From an uncultured Lachnospiraceae bacterium (lineage in GTDB: Bacteria > Bacillota > Clostridia > Lachnospirales > Lachnospiraceae): a stretch of DNA of 64,000 nt. Made by a program: the position numbers and the translations under genes. Position 1 is the stretch's first letter. Every line of letters starts with the position of its first letter. Positions 26,809-35,792 of the stretch are shown piece by piece. The notes below the pieces were generated by a model. The model did no database searches, was not told the DNA's origin, and worked only from the letters and a program-made list of their open reading frames with translations. The stretch covers positions 23,077 to 87,076 of the forward strand of contig CAJLUP010000001.1 of NCBI GenBank assembly GCA_905209865.1. The letters run 5' to 3'.

Positions 26809-27684
26809 ATGAAAAACAAAAAGTTTGTAGGGACGGTTATGATACCGGCTATGCTGCATATGTTTATATTTATTGTTATCCCAATCGTGATCGGCCTTGT
26901 GATTTCGTTCTTTAACTATAATCCACTTAGTTCGGATAATAAATTTATAGGACTAGAAAACTTTGTGAGGCTTGCTCAGGACGCGGATTTTCGTAAGGCA
27001 CTTATTAATACGTTAGTATTTGTACTTGTTACAGTTACTTTAAATATCGGGATCGCTCTTGTCGTTGCACAGATGATCTCATGGTTCAAATCGAATAAGG
27101 TAAGAAGTTTTTTCAGGATGGTATTTTTCCTTCCGTGTATTGCGCCTATGGTTGCAACCTCTGTTGTATTTTCTCGTTCAATCTTTCCAACGACAACCGG
27201 ATTTTTGAATGTGGCGCTTAATAAAATAGGGATCGATTCGATCAACTGGCTCGGAGATCCGAAAGTAGTCATGATCTCTCTGATTATTTATACCATTTGG
27301 GTGGATGTCGGATATAATATTATTTTGTTTTCAGCAGGAATAGACGGAATCCCTTCTTATGTATATGAAGCAGCAGATCTGGATGGGGCGAGCGAATGGG
27401 TGAAATTCCGTAAGATTACATGGCCGCTGCTTGGAAGAAGTTTTCAGTTTGTGATCGTACAAACATTGATTTCACATTTCCAGATGTTTGCACAGTTTGC
27501 GGTACTCATTTTAAAAGACGGACCTCAAAATTCGGGACTTGTGCTCTCAAGATATATTTATAAGATGGCGTTTGAATATAAAGATATGGGATATGCATCT
27601 GCCGTTTCGCTTGTGCTGTTTGTTATTATCATGACGCTGTCTTTGATCGAACAGAAGAAGAGCTCGGTAGACTGGGAATATTAG
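26809..27684 (+). CDS. ABC sugar importer permease 1 (MalF-like)
   Basis: A 291-residue inner-membrane permease with six predicted helices. The EAA loop, which docks the ATPase, is seen as YEAADLDGASEWVKFRKITWPLL near residue 185. RBS is AAGGGGGTACGCC before ATG. It pairs with the next gene. Confidence 0.9.
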   Translation: MKNKKFVGTVMIPAMLHMFIFIVIPIVIGLVISFFNYNPLSSDNKFIGLENFVRLAQDADFRKALINTLVFVLVTVTLNIGIALVVAQMISWFKSNKVRSFFRMVFFLPCIAPMVATSVVFSRSIFPTTTGFLNVALNKIGIDSINWLGDPKVVMISLIIYTIWVDVGYNIILFSAGIDGIPSYVYEAADLDGASEWVKFRKITWPLLGRSFQFVIVQTLISHFQMFAQFAVLILKDGPQNSGLVLSRYIYKMAFEYKDMGYASAVSLVLFVIIMTLSLIEQKKSSVDWEY

Positions 27685-27695
27685 GAGGCGTAGTT

Positions 27696-28532
27696 ATGAA
27701 AATGTTAAAAGACAAAAAGAACAGAAAATTAAGAATCATTTCATTTGTGATTTTGTTTTTGGCAGCAATTCTGTTTCTTGCGCCGTACTTTTGGATGCTT
27801 TCTAATTCGTTTAAATCAACGAAAGAGATTTTGCTGGAACCTACGAATATGCTGCCGAAGCAGTTTACACTTGACGGGTATGTGAAAGTGTTGACCGAGT
27901 CCCCATTTTTCAGGTGGATGGCAAACTCGCTTTTTGTGACGATTATAGATACGATTGTTGTTTTGTTTACAAGTTCTTTGATCGGATTCGTGTTATCGAA
28001 ATACAGATTCAAATTGAATAAAGCGTTGTTTTATGTCATATTGATCACAATGATGATGCCGACAGCGGCGATGATGATCCCGAATTTTCTGCTTATCTCA
28101 AAGCTGGGATGGTATGATAAGATCATTTCGCTTGTTGTGCCTACGTTTGTGAATGCATTTGGAATTTTTCTGTGCAAACAGTTTATTGACGATATGCCGA
28201 AGGAACTTTTTGAGTGTGCGATGCTCGATAATGCAGGACCTTTTACGATCTATAGGAAAATCGTGCTCCCGGGGATACGCCCGGCGCTTGGAAGTTTGAC
28301 GATCTTTACGTTTTTGGGACTTTGGAATGACTATCAGACACCGTTGATCTATTTGAACAGTTCGGAAAATATGACGCTGCCGCTTGCGATGTCGTATTTT
28401 TCAACGCAGCATTTGTCAGATCTTTCGGCGACGATGGCTGCGGCCTCTCTTATTATGATTCCGGCGTCAATCGTATTTATTATCTTCCAGAAGCAGTTCA
28501 TTAAAGGAATTACGATGACGGGAATGAAATAA
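27696..28532 (+). CDS. ABC sugar importer permease 2 (MalG-like)
   Basis: A 278-residue membrane permease, six helices, with the EAA loop in FECAMLDNAGPFTIYRKIVLPGIRP (given in part) near residue 175. RBS is TTAGGAGGCGTAGTT. No ATPase gene follows, so the importer must use an ATPase encoded elsewhere, like MsmX in Bacillus. Confidence 0.9.
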   Translation: MKMLKDKKNRKLRIISFVILFLAAILFLAPYFWMLSNSFKSTKEILLEPTNMLPKQFTLDGYVKVLTESPFFRWMANSLFVTIIDTIVVLFTSSLIGFVLSKYRFKLNKALFYVILITMMMPTAAMMIPNFLLISKLGWYDKIISLVVPTFVNAFGIFLCKQFIDDMPKELFECAMLDNAGPFTIYRKIVLPGIRPALGSLTIFTFLGLWNDYQTPLIYLNSSENMTLPLAMSYFSTQHLSDLSATMAAASLIMIPASIVFIIFQKQFIKGITMTGMK

Positions 28533-28587
28533 CGTAAAATATATCAAAAGAGAATTATAAAGATAAAATCAAAGGGGGTGATCCTGC

Positions 28588-29652
28588 ATGGAATTAGAAA
28601 AGTTTGATCCTGTCTGTGCCGCAGTGCTGAAAAAGACGGAAATTGATAAGCCGGCATATCCGGTGATAGATTTTCATATGCACATGGGAAAAATGCTGTT
28701 AGGGGAATCGTATGAAACAGAGTATGATACGCAGGAGTATGTAAGGGAACTGAAAGAATCCGGCGTTGTATGCGCTGTAAACATGGATGGCTATTTCGGA
28801 CAAGAACTGAAAAAGATGCAAAAGAAACAAGAAGGGTTCGAGGAAATGTTTTTCAATTTTATGCAGCTTGATTTTTCTGCATATGATGAGCCTGATTTTT
28901 GTAATAGGACAGAAACGGTTATAGAAGAATCGTACAGACAGGGCTGTCGGGGAATTAAGTTGTGGAAAGATCTTTCGCTGTGGAAGCGGGATAAATACGG
29001 CAAGCCGATCCGTACAGATGATCCTCGTTTTGATATCATCTATGATACGGCGGCAAAACTGCATATTCCGGTATTGATGCATATTGCCGATCCGGCGGCG
29101 TTTTTTACTCCGAAGAGTGAGAGGAATGAACGCTGGGAAGAGCTTGATGTCTGTCCGGAGTGGGATTTTTCAGATCGTGAAACATATATGAGCTTTGAAG
29201 AACTTATGCAAATGCAGGAGAATACAGTGCGCAGCCATCCGAAAACAACGTTTGTGATCGCTCATGTCGGAAGTTATGCGGAAGATTTGGGTTGGGTGAG
29301 CGCGCAGCTGGAGAAATATCCGAATATGTATATTGATGTTGCGGCGCGTCTGGCGGAGATTGGACGAGTGCCTTACAGCGCGCGGGAGTTTTTTGTGAAG
29401 CATCAGGATCGGATCTTGTTCGGTACAGACTGTACGCCGCTTAGTATGGGATGTCATAAGATTTATTATCGTTTCTTTGAGACGAAAGACGAGTATTTTC
29501 CGTATCAGCCGGAAGGAGAACTTCCGGGTCAGGGAAGATGGGCGATCTATGGGATCGGACTGGAGGACGAAATATTGAGAAAAATTTACTACAAAAATGC
29601 GTGTAAGGTTCTTTCCCTTGACGAAAGCAGATTTGCGGGAGGTGTGAGATGA
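28588..29652 (+). CDS. Amidohydrolase-family (TIM-barrel) metalloenzyme, substrate unknown
   Basis: A 354-residue protein of the amidohydrolase_2 (PF04909-like) group. Metal-binding features are VIDFHMHMG near residues 27-34, VLMHIADP near 158, TTFVIAHVGS near 218 and the final Asp in RILFGTDCTP near 277. Members hydrolyse or decarboxylate small ring compounds, lactones or sugar acids. Its place between a sugar importer and a sugar kinase suggests it acts on the imported sugar or its lactone, but that is inference. RBS is AAAGGGGGTGAT. Its stop overlaps the kinase start by four bases (ATGA). Confidence 0.75.
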   Translation: MELEKFDPVCAAVLKKTEIDKPAYPVIDFHMHMGKMLLGESYETEYDTQEYVRELKESGVVCAVNMDGYFGQELKKMQKKQEGFEEMFFNFMQLDFSAYDEPDFCNRTETVIEESYRQGCRGIKLWKDLSLWKRDKYGKPIRTDDPRFDIIYDTAAKLHIPVLMHIADPAAFFTPKSERNERWEELDVCPEWDFSDRETYMSFEELMQMQENTVRSHPKTTFVIAHVGSYAEDLGWVSAQLEKYPNMYIDVAARLAEIGRVPYSAREFFVKHQDRILFGTDCTPLSMGCHKIYYRFFETKDEYFPYQPEGELPGQGRWAIYGIGLEDEILRKIYYKNACKVLSLDESRFAGGVR

Positions 29653-30626
29653 GACGGTATTTAAGCGTTGACTGCGGCGGAACGAAGACGGCGTTCCTCT
29701 TATGCCGTGAGACGGGAGAATTGGAGGCTGCGTGTACATTAGGTCCGGGCAATTATATGGTGAATGGGATCGATCATGTTCTGTCAGTGTTAAAAGACGG
29801 CATTTTGCAGATCTGCTGTCAGGCCGGGATTGCACAAAGTGAGATTACACATAGTTTTATAGCAATCGCAGGTTTTAAGGATATCCCGTCGGATGTGCCG
29901 ATTCTCACACGTCTTGTGCAGGAAACGTTTCCGAGAATGGCGATAACACTAGGTAACGATACGGAAAATGCGCTGGCGGGATCGCTTCTTGGGAAACAGG
30001 GGATTCACGTTATTGCAGGAACGGGATCGATCGGCCTTGGGTTTGATAAAGACGGACGTTATGTGCGAAGCGGAGGATGGCATCATCTTTTTGGAGGAGA
30101 TGAAGGCAGTGGTTACTGGATCGGATGTCAGTTGATCCGGCATTTTACGATGCAGGCGGATGGAAGAGAAGAAAAAACCGCTATGTTTGATTACATTTTA
30201 ACAAAATATCATCTTGCGTGTCCTGAAGACATTCTTAAGCTCGTCATTAACGAGTGGAAAGGGGAACGGGATAAGCTGGCTTCTATGTCTAAGGATGCAT
30301 ATGAGCTTGCGGAACAAGGCGACGCTGCTGCGGCAGATATTTTCAAAAGTGCGGCTCGTGAACTTGCAAAGGTTGTAAAAGGCGTATACCGAAACGGACA
30401 TTTTGATACTCCGGTCTATGTGTCTTATTCAGGCGGCGTGTTCAAAGCGATGAAATATATAAAAGAAACTATGGAAAAAGAACTTCAGGACGTTTCATGC
30501 GTTTTTACAGAACCGTGTCTTCTGCCGTCTGCGGGCGGAATTATACTGGCATGCAGGGAAGACGGATATGAGGTGAGCGAACAGATGATTGACAATCTGC
30601 GCAAGGCACAGTATATGCGTGTATAA
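29649..30626 (+). CDS. BadF/BadG-type ATPase, N-acetylglucosamine-kinase-like
   Basis: A 325-residue actin-fold ATPase. The phosphate-1 motif is SVDCGGTKTAFLL at residues 6-18, and GNDTENALAGS, VIAGTGSIGLG and GGDEGSGYWIG match the BadF/BadG/BcrA and GlcNAc kinase group. The likely role is phosphorylation of an imported amino sugar or hexose after cleavage by the GH4 enzyme. It is translationally coupled to the amidohydrolase gene. Confidence 0.82.
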   Translation: MRRYLSVDCGGTKTAFLLCRETGELEAACTLGPGNYMVNGIDHVLSVLKDGILQICCQAGIAQSEITHSFIAIAGFKDIPSDVPILTRLVQETFPRMAITLGNDTENALAGSLLGKQGIHVIAGTGSIGLGFDKDGRYVRSGGWHHLFGGDEGSGYWIGCQLIRHFTMQADGREEKTAMFDYILTKYHLACPEDILKLVINEWKGERDKLASMSKDAYELAEQGDAAAADIFKSAARELAKVVKGVYRNGHFDTPVYVSYSGGVFKAMKYIKETMEKELQDVSCVFTEPCLLPSAGGIILACREDGYEVSEQMIDNLRKAQYMRV

Positions 30627-30632
30627 AATGAT

Positions 30633-32054
30633 ATGAAAAAAATAAAAGAAAAATATATCGGAAACAAGGCTTTTTATACAATGGTTATGGCGATCGCGAT
30701 TCCGATCATGGTGCAGAACGGACTTACGAATTTTGTGAATCTGCTGGATAACATTATGGTCGGAAGACTTGGGACAGAGCAAATGTCGGGAGTCTCGATT
30801 GTCAATCAGATTATTTTTGTGTATGATCTGTGTATTTTTGGCGGGGTTGCCGGGGTGGGAATTTTCACCGCGCAATATTTTGGACAGAAAAATGACGAGG
30901 GAATACGCAGTACGTTTCGCTATAAGTTTTGGCTGGCGCTGATCATTACTGTCGGCGCCGTTTTTGTTTTTTTATTTTTTGGAAAAGAACTGATTCTTTT
31001 GTATTTGACTGGGGAGAACGGTGGTAGTTCAGGAGCGACGTTGAAGTACGGTATGGCGTATATGAGGATTGTTCTACTGTATTTTCCGGCGTTTATGATC
31101 TTACAGATCTATGCAAGTACGATGCGCGAATGCGGAGAAACAGTTGTGCCTATGAAAGCCGGAATCATGGCGGTGGCAGTTAATCTTATTTTGAATTATC
31201 TGCTTATATATGGAAAGTTTGGATTTCCAAGGCTCGGTGTGGCTGGGGCTGCTGTGGCGACCGTAATGTCTCGCTATGTAGAGGCGGCGGCCGTTGTGAT
31301 TTGGGCGCATACTCATACTGAAACAAATACATATATGAAAGGCATTTACAGAACAATGTCCATCCCCAGCCATCTTGTGAAAAAATATTTTGTGAAGGGA
31401 ATGCCGCTTTTGCTGAACGAGGCGTTGTGGTCTTTTGGGATGGCCGTGCTGGTGCAAAATTATTCGGTGAGAGGTTTGACGGTAATTGCGGCAATGAATA
31501 TTGCAGATACGATCAATAACCTTTTCAGTGTTATTTTTGCGGCGATGGGAGAATCGGTGGCTATTATAGTAGGGCAGGTTCTTGGATCCGGAGATATGAA
31601 AAAGGCAAGGGATACGGATAATAAGATGATTGCGTGTTGCATTTTTATCAGTTTTACAGTATCTGTCTTACTGTTTCTTTGCGCACCGTTTTTCCCGCGG
31701 ATTTATAATACGACAAATGCTGTGCGTACGGCGGCGATGGGGCTTATTTTGGCGCAGGCGGTGTTTACCCCGCAGAATGCGTTTTTGAATGCCGCTTACT
31801 TTACGCTTCGGGCAGGCGGAAAAACAGGGATTACTTTTTTCTTTGACTGTGTATTCCTTTGGTGCGTGAACGTTCCGGTCGTTTTTGTTTTGTGCCGATA
31901 CACAAGTCTTGCTCCGTGGGCTGTTTACAGCGCGATGCAGATTGGAGAGTGGCTGAAATGTATTGCGGGCGCGGTCATGGTGAAAAAGGGAGTGTGGCTT
32001 CAGAATCTGACCGGAAGCAGGGAGATGAAAGTGAGAACTTCTGTGGAAAAATGA
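30633..32054 (+). CDS. MATE family multidrug/cation exporter
   Basis: A 473-residue polytopic membrane protein with about twelve helices in two MATE repeats; the first begins MVQNGLTNFVNLLDNIMVGRLGTEQMSGVS (given in part), with the second near MPLLLNEALWSFG. MATE proteins export drugs or metabolites with Na+ or H+. It follows the kinase by six bases and so is probably the last gene of the sugar operon, though it need not share its function. ATG has only a poor ribosome site. Confidence 0.88.
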   Translation: MKKIKEKYIGNKAFYTMVMAIAIPIMVQNGLTNFVNLLDNIMVGRLGTEQMSGVSIVNQIIFVYDLCIFGGVAGVGIFTAQYFGQKNDEGIRSTFRYKFWLALIITVGAVFVFLFFGKELILLYLTGENGGSSGATLKYGMAYMRIVLLYFPAFMILQIYASTMRECGETVVPMKAGIMAVAVNLILNYLLIYGKFGFPRLGVAGAAVATVMSRYVEAAAVVIWAHTHTETNTYMKGIYRTMSIPSHLVKKYFVKGMPLLLNEALWSFGMAVLVQNYSVRGLTVIAAMNIADTINNLFSVIFAAMGESVAIIVGQVLGSGDMKKARDTDNKMIACCIFISFTVSVLLFLCAPFFPRIYNTTNAVRTAAMGLILAQAVFTPQNAFLNAAYFTLRAGGKTGITFFFDCVFLWCVNVPVVFVLCRYTSLAPWAVYSAMQIGEWLKCIAGAVMVKKGVWLQNLTGSREMKVRTSVEK

Positions 32055-32063
32055 AGAAAAGCA

Positions 32064-32092
32064 TTGACATTTCTGTATGTACATTGTAAAGT
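32064..32092 (+). promoter_or_regulatory. Promoter of metK leader
   Basis: A perfect TTGACA (32064-32069) and TAAAGT (32087-32092) with 17-base spacing, about 35 bases before the SAM riboswitch. Confidence 0.7.
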
Positions 32093-32127
32093 CTTGTTTG
32101 GAACAAATAATTGAATAAAAATACTTT

Positions 32128-32225
32128 CTCTTATTCAGAGCAGTGGAGATACAAAGGATCTGAGAAGCTGCGGCAACCCCTGAGCAGGAAGGTGCCAACC
32201 TGAGCGAGTCATCGAACAATAAGAG
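32128..32225 (+). ncRNA. SAM-I (S-box) riboswitch
   Basis: The closing P1 stem is CTCTTATT (32128-32135) with AATAAGAG (32218-32225). Inside are the conserved S-box segments CAGAGCAGTGGAG, GAAGCTGCGGCAACC and GGAAGGTGCCAACCTG. It binds S-adenosylmethionine and controls the metK transcript through the terminator directly downstream. Confidence 0.95.
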
Positions 32226-32242
32226 GATTGTTGTGATAGAGA

Positions 32243-32271
32243 AACAGTCCGCTTTTGCGGGCTGTTTTTAT
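32243..32271 (+). terminator. Riboswitch-controlled terminator
   Basis: AACAGTCCGC (32243-32252) pairs with GCGGGCTGTT (32257-32266), then TTTTTAT. It forms the off state when SAM is bound. Confidence 0.88.
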
Positions 32272-32402
32272 TTCATAGGAACTGTGTTCCGTGAAATAAA
32301 AACGCTCCGCGAGGATTGCACTGCGGCGGATAGGAATTATGTTGCTGAAGCAACCCGCCGCAGGCGGAGAATTCTGCAGGCAGAATTCTTTCTTGATCAT
32401 AA
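32271..32402 (+). repeat. Hairpin-rich intergenic element in the metK leader
   Basis: Three consecutive inverted repeats lie between the riboswitch terminator and metK: TTTCA-GGAAC/GTTCC-TGAAA (32271-32296), CTGCGGCGG (32321-32329)/CCGCCGCAG (about 32357-32365), and GAATTCTGC/GCAGAATTC (about 32370-32390). The cluster is GC-rich and not needed for an S-box expression platform. It looks like an inserted short repeat element. No second copy was found in the window. Confidence 0.5.
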
Positions 32403-32436
32403 AGAAATAGAGAAAGTGGATGAAAGGAGAACGGTT

Positions 32437-33630
32437 ATGGAAAGAGAAAAGATTTTATTTACTTCTGAGTCAGTTACAGAAGGACATCCGGATAAGATGT
32501 GCGATCAGATCTCGGATGCGATTTTAGACGCGCTTATGGAGCAAGATCCGATGAGCCGTGTTGCCTGTGAGACATGTTGTACGACAGGCGTCGTAATGGT
32601 TATGGGTGAGATCACGACAAAGGCATATGTAGATATTCCGAAGATTGTGCGCGATACAGTTCGTGAGATCGGATATACGAGAGGAAAATACGGATTCGAT
32701 GCGGATACGTGCGGTGTGATCACAACGATCGACGAGCAGTCTTCAGATATTGCAATGGGCGTTGACAAAGCGCTTGAAGCAAAAGAGCATAAAATGTCAG
32801 AAGATGATATTGAAGCGATCGGAGCAGGAGATCAGGGAATGATGTTCGGTTATGCATCCGATGAAACAGAAGAATATATGCCGTACCCGGTGGCAATGGC
32901 ACATAAACTTGCGCGCCGTCTGACAGAAGTGAGAAAGAACGGAACACTGCCGTACCTTCGTCCGGATGGGAAAACACAGGTAACTGTGGAATATGATGAG
33001 AACGGTGTTCCAAAACGTCTGGATGCGGTTGTTCTTTCTACGCAGCATGACCCGGAAGTGACGCAGGAACAGATCCATGAAGATATTAAGAAATATGTCT
33101 TTGATGAAATGATTCCGGCGCATATGACAGATGATGAAACGAAATTTTTCATTAATCCGACAGGCCGTTTTGTAATCGGAGGACCTCATGGGGACAGCGG
33201 TTTGACGGGCCGCAAGATCATCGTTGATACTTACGGCGGAATGGCGCGCCACGGCGGCGGCGCTTTCTCGGGAAAGGACTGCACGAAGGTTGACCGTTCT
33301 GCGGCATATGCAGCACGTTATGCGGCGAAGAATGTCGTGGCGGCAGGACTGGCGAAACGTTGTGAGATTCAGCTCTCCTATGCGATTGGCGTAGCACAGC
33401 CGACATCTGTATCGGTAGATACATTCGGTACGGGAAAGGTTTCGGATACAAAACTTGTAGAGATCATCCGTGAGAACTTTGATTTCCGTCCGGCAGGAAT
33501 TATTAAAATGCTGGATCTGCGCAGACCGATCTACAAACAGACTGCGGCGTATGGACATTTCGGAAGATTGGATGTTGAACTTCCGTGGGAAAAACTGGAT
33601 AAAGTTGACGATCTGAAAAAATATCTTTAG
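32437..33630 (+). CDS. metK: S-adenosylmethionine synthetase
   Basis: A 397-residue enzyme making SAM from methionine and ATP. Family landmarks are [20 protein letters not shown] at residues 12-31, [12 protein letters not shown] near 130, [20 protein letters not shown] near 248 and [12 protein letters not shown] at 32437 follows AAGGAGAACGGTT. Longer in-frame starts fall within the riboswitch terminator and are rejected. Expression is controlled by the SAM riboswitch upstream, a feedback loop on its own product. Confidence 0.97.
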   Translation: MEREKILFTSESVTEGHPDKMCDQISDAILDALMEQDPMSRVACETCCTTGVVMVMGEITTKAYVDIPKIVRDTVREIGYTRGKYGFDADTCGVITTIDEQSSDIAMGVDKALEAKEHKMSEDDIEAIGAGDQGMMFGYASDETEEYMPYPVAMAHKLARRLTEVRKNGTLPYLRPDGKTQVTVEYDENGVPKRLDAVVLSTQHDPEVTQEQIHEDIKKYVFDEMIPAHMTDDETKFFINPTGRFVIGGPHGDSGLTGRKIIVDTYGGMARHGGGAFSGKDCTKVDRSAAYAARYAAKNVVAAGLAKRCEIQLSYAIGVAQPTSVSVDTFGTGKVSDTKLVEIIRENFDFRPAGIIKMLDLRRPIYKQTAAYGHFGRLDVELPWEKLDKVDDLKKYL

Positions 33631-33672
33631 TCGTAGACCAAAAACGGTTGCAGCATGTGAAATGCAGCAAGG

Positions 33673-33720
33673 CCGCTGCCCGGACATGGAGAGCATGAAT
33701 GGGCGGCGGTTTCTTTTTTT
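33673..33720 (+). terminator. Terminator of metK
   Basis: CCGCTGCCC (33673-33681) pairs with GGGCGGCGG (33701-33709) allowing one G-U, with an inner CATG/CATG, followed by a T-run. Confidence 0.85.
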
Positions 33721-33785
33721 GAAGAAGTGAATTTTGAAGACAAGGTGAAAAAAGGCGGGGCAGGCTTTGTTTATAAAAAGTTTCG

Positions 33786-33814
33786 TTGAAGAAGCAGTGT
33801 CATGACGGTATAAT
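33786..33814 (+). promoter_or_regulatory. Promoter of the two-component operon
   Basis: TTGAAG (33786-33791) and a perfect TATAAT (33809-33814) with 17-base spacing, 45 bases before the histidine kinase start. Confidence 0.7.
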
Positions 33815-33859
33815 AATATTATCACGCGAAAGCGAGAATCTGTTTTGGGAGGAGCGCTT

Positions 33860-34915
33860 ATGAAACTTAAGACAAAATTGATCGTGGCATTTATGTCTGT
33901 TATGATCCTGCCTATGATCTTTATGACGGTCGTGATGCATACATTTGCACCGCGGGAGGTGGGAGAACTTCAGCAGCTTTATATGATCGTTGTATTTATT
34001 ACGACGACGATGCTGATCTATTGGATCTACCGTTCGGTTTCGCTTCCTTTGGCAAAACTTCAAAAGGCGGCAAGAAATATCAAAGAGGGCAACCTTGATT
34101 TTGAGATCAGGCAGGAATCAGACGACGAGATCGGGCAGCTCTGTCAGGACTTTGAGGAAATGAGGCTCAGGCTGAAAGCCAATGCAGAAGAAAAAGTAGC
34201 ATTTGACAGGGAGAACAAAGAGCTGATCAGTAACATTTCTCATGATCTGAAGACGCCGATCACTGCCATAAAAGGATATGTAGAAGGCATCATGGACGGG
34301 GTTGCCGACACACCGGAAAAGATGGACAGATACATTAAGACAATCTATAATAAAGCAAATGAGATGGATCTGCTTATTAATGAGCTGACTCTTTATTCAA
34401 AGATCGATACGAACCGTATCCCGTATAATTTTACGACAATATCTGCGAAAGATTATTTCGGAGACTGCGGAGAGGATCTTCACATGGAGCTTGAGTCGAA
34501 GGGGGTAGAGTTTACCTATCGAAACGACATGGAAGAAGACTGTAAAGTGATCGTTGATCCGGAGCAGCTTAGAAGAGTTATTAACAATATTGTGTCTAAT
34601 TCTTTAAAATATATGGATAAACCGAACGGAAAGGTTACGATGGAAGTAAAAGATGTCGGTGATTTTATTCAGATTGAATTAGGCGATAACGGCAAGGGCA
34701 TTGCGGCGAAGGATCTGCCGTACATTTTTGATCGCTTTTACCGGACGGATGCTTCCAGAAATTCATCAAAGGGAGGAAGCGGAATCGGGCTTTCGATCGT
34801 GAAGAAGATCGTGGAAGAGCACGGAGGCAATATATGGGCGACCAGTGAAGAGGGCGCCGGAACAACAATGTATTTTGTAATCAGAAAATATCAGGAGGTA
34901 TCGATTGATGAGTAA
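33860..34915 (+). CDS. Membrane sensor histidine kinase (HAMP-HisKA-HATPase)
   Basis: A 351-residue sensor with two membrane helices (about 4-28 and 37-58) separated by only a short loop, so it has almost no outer sensing domain. A HAMP domain follows (about 60-110). The phospho-accepting H128 is in NISHDLKTPITAIKGY; N, G1 and G2 boxes are NNIVSNSLKY, DNGKGIA and GGSGIGLSIVKKI. It is expected to phosphorylate the regulator encoded next. ATG at 33860 follows GGGAGGAGCGCTT. Genes for potassium uptake follow after a terminator, so the signal could concern ions or envelope stress; that is a guess. Confidence 0.92.
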   Translation: MKLKTKLIVAFMSVMILPMIFMTVVMHTFAPREVGELQQLYMIVVFITTTMLIYWIYRSVSLPLAKLQKAARNIKEGNLDFEIRQESDDEIGQLCQDFEEMRLRLKANAEEKVAFDRENKELISNISHDLKTPITAIKGYVEGIMDGVADTPEKMDRYIKTIYNKANEMDLLINELTLYSKIDTNRIPYNFTTISAKDYFGDCGEDLHMELESKGVEFTYRNDMEEDCKVIVDPEQLRRVINNIVSNSLKYMDKPNGKVTMEVKDVGDFIQIELGDNGKGIAAKDLPYIFDRFYRTDASRNSSKGGSGIGLSIVKKIVEEHGGNIWATSEEGAGTTMYFVIRKYQEVSIDE

Positions 34916-35600
34916 GCGTATTTTGATCGTGGAAGATGAAGAAAGTATTGCAGACCTTGAAAAGGATTATCTTGAGCTGAGTAATTTTGAAGTGGAAGTG
35001 GCGAACGACGGAGAACTGGGACTGCAAAAAGGGCTTGGAGGCGATTTCGATCTGATTATTCTTGATCTGATGCTTCCGGGTGTTGACGGTTTTGAGATCT
35101 GCCGTCAGATACGAGATCAGAAGAATACTCCGATCATTATGGTTTCTGCGAAAAAAGATGATATTGATAAGATCAGGGGACTTGGTCTTGGCGCGGACGA
35201 TTATATGACAAAGCCATTTAGTCCCAGCGAACTCGTGGCGCGTGTGAAAGCACATCTTGCCAGATATGAACGTCTGATCAACAGCAATGCGGAAGAAAAT
35301 GAAGTTATTGAGATCCGCGGACTGAAGATCGATACAACAGCGAGACGGGTTTGGGTCGGAGGAGAAGAACGGTCGTTTACGACGAAGGAATTCGATCTGC
35401 TTACATTTTTAGCAAGTCATCCGAACCATGTGTATACGAAAGAAGAATTGTTCCGCGAGATTTGGGATATGGAATCGATCGGAGATATCGCTACCGTGAC
35501 GGTTCATATTAAGAAGATCCGCGAGAAGATCGAATACGATACGTCGCATCCGCAGTATATTGAAACGATATGGGGCGTCGGTTATCGCTTTAAAGTATAA
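34908..35600 (+). CDS. OmpR/PhoB-family response regulator
   Basis: A 230-residue response regulator. The receiver has the acidic pair in VEDEE, the phospho-acceptor D53 in IILDLMLPG, and K in DDYMTKPF. The winged-helix DNA-binding domain shows FTTKEFDLLTFLASHPNHVYTKEELF (in part) and IWGVGYRF at the end. ATG at 34908 overlaps the kinase stop by eight bases, with AGGAGGT upstream. It partners the preceding kinase. Confidence 0.95.
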   Translation: MSKRILIVEDEESIADLEKDYLELSNFEVEVANDGELGLQKGLGGDFDLIILDLMLPGVDGFEICRQIRDQKNTPIIMVSAKKDDIDKIRGLGLGADDYMTKPFSPSELVARVKAHLARYERLINSNAEENEVIEIRGLKIDTTARRVWVGGEERSFTTKEFDLLTFLASHPNHVYTKEELFREIWDMESIGDIATVTVHIKKIREKIEYDTSHPQYIETIWGVGYRFKV

Positions 35601-35641
35601 TCGTGCGAGAAATAAAAAGAAATCTGCATTTACAGCGGGCA

Positions 35642-35673
35642 AAAAGGAGTTTCGTTTTCGGAGCTCCTTTTCT
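35642..35673 (+). terminator. Terminator after the response regulator
   Basis: AAAAGGAG (about 35642-35649) pairs with CTCCTTTT (35664-35671). Confidence 0.65.
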
Positions 35674-35674
35674 A

Positions 35675-35703
35675 TTGTAAATGTTGATAAATGCGTGTAT
35701 CAT
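35675..35703 (+). promoter_or_regulatory. Promoter of trkH-trkA
   Basis: TTGTAA (35675-35680) and TATCAT (35698-35703) are 17 bases apart. The leader of about 85 bases was checked for a cyclic-di-AMP riboswitch and none is evident. Confidence 0.55.
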
Positions 35704-35792
35704 ATAGAAGTCAAAAGAGAAACGGCGGACATGATAAGATGGATGCCGGATATAGGGGAAGACAGATTAAGATCAAAGGGTGATTTTGAAAA

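Noticed and set aside
32233..32436. In-frame extension of MetK upstream of 32437
   Set aside because: It runs through the riboswitch terminator and hairpin cluster; MetK family starts match [20 protein letters not shown].
35704..35792. Possible cyclic-di-AMP riboswitch before trkH
   Set aside because: The conserved ydaO-type core segments were not found, and the leader is too short for that class.
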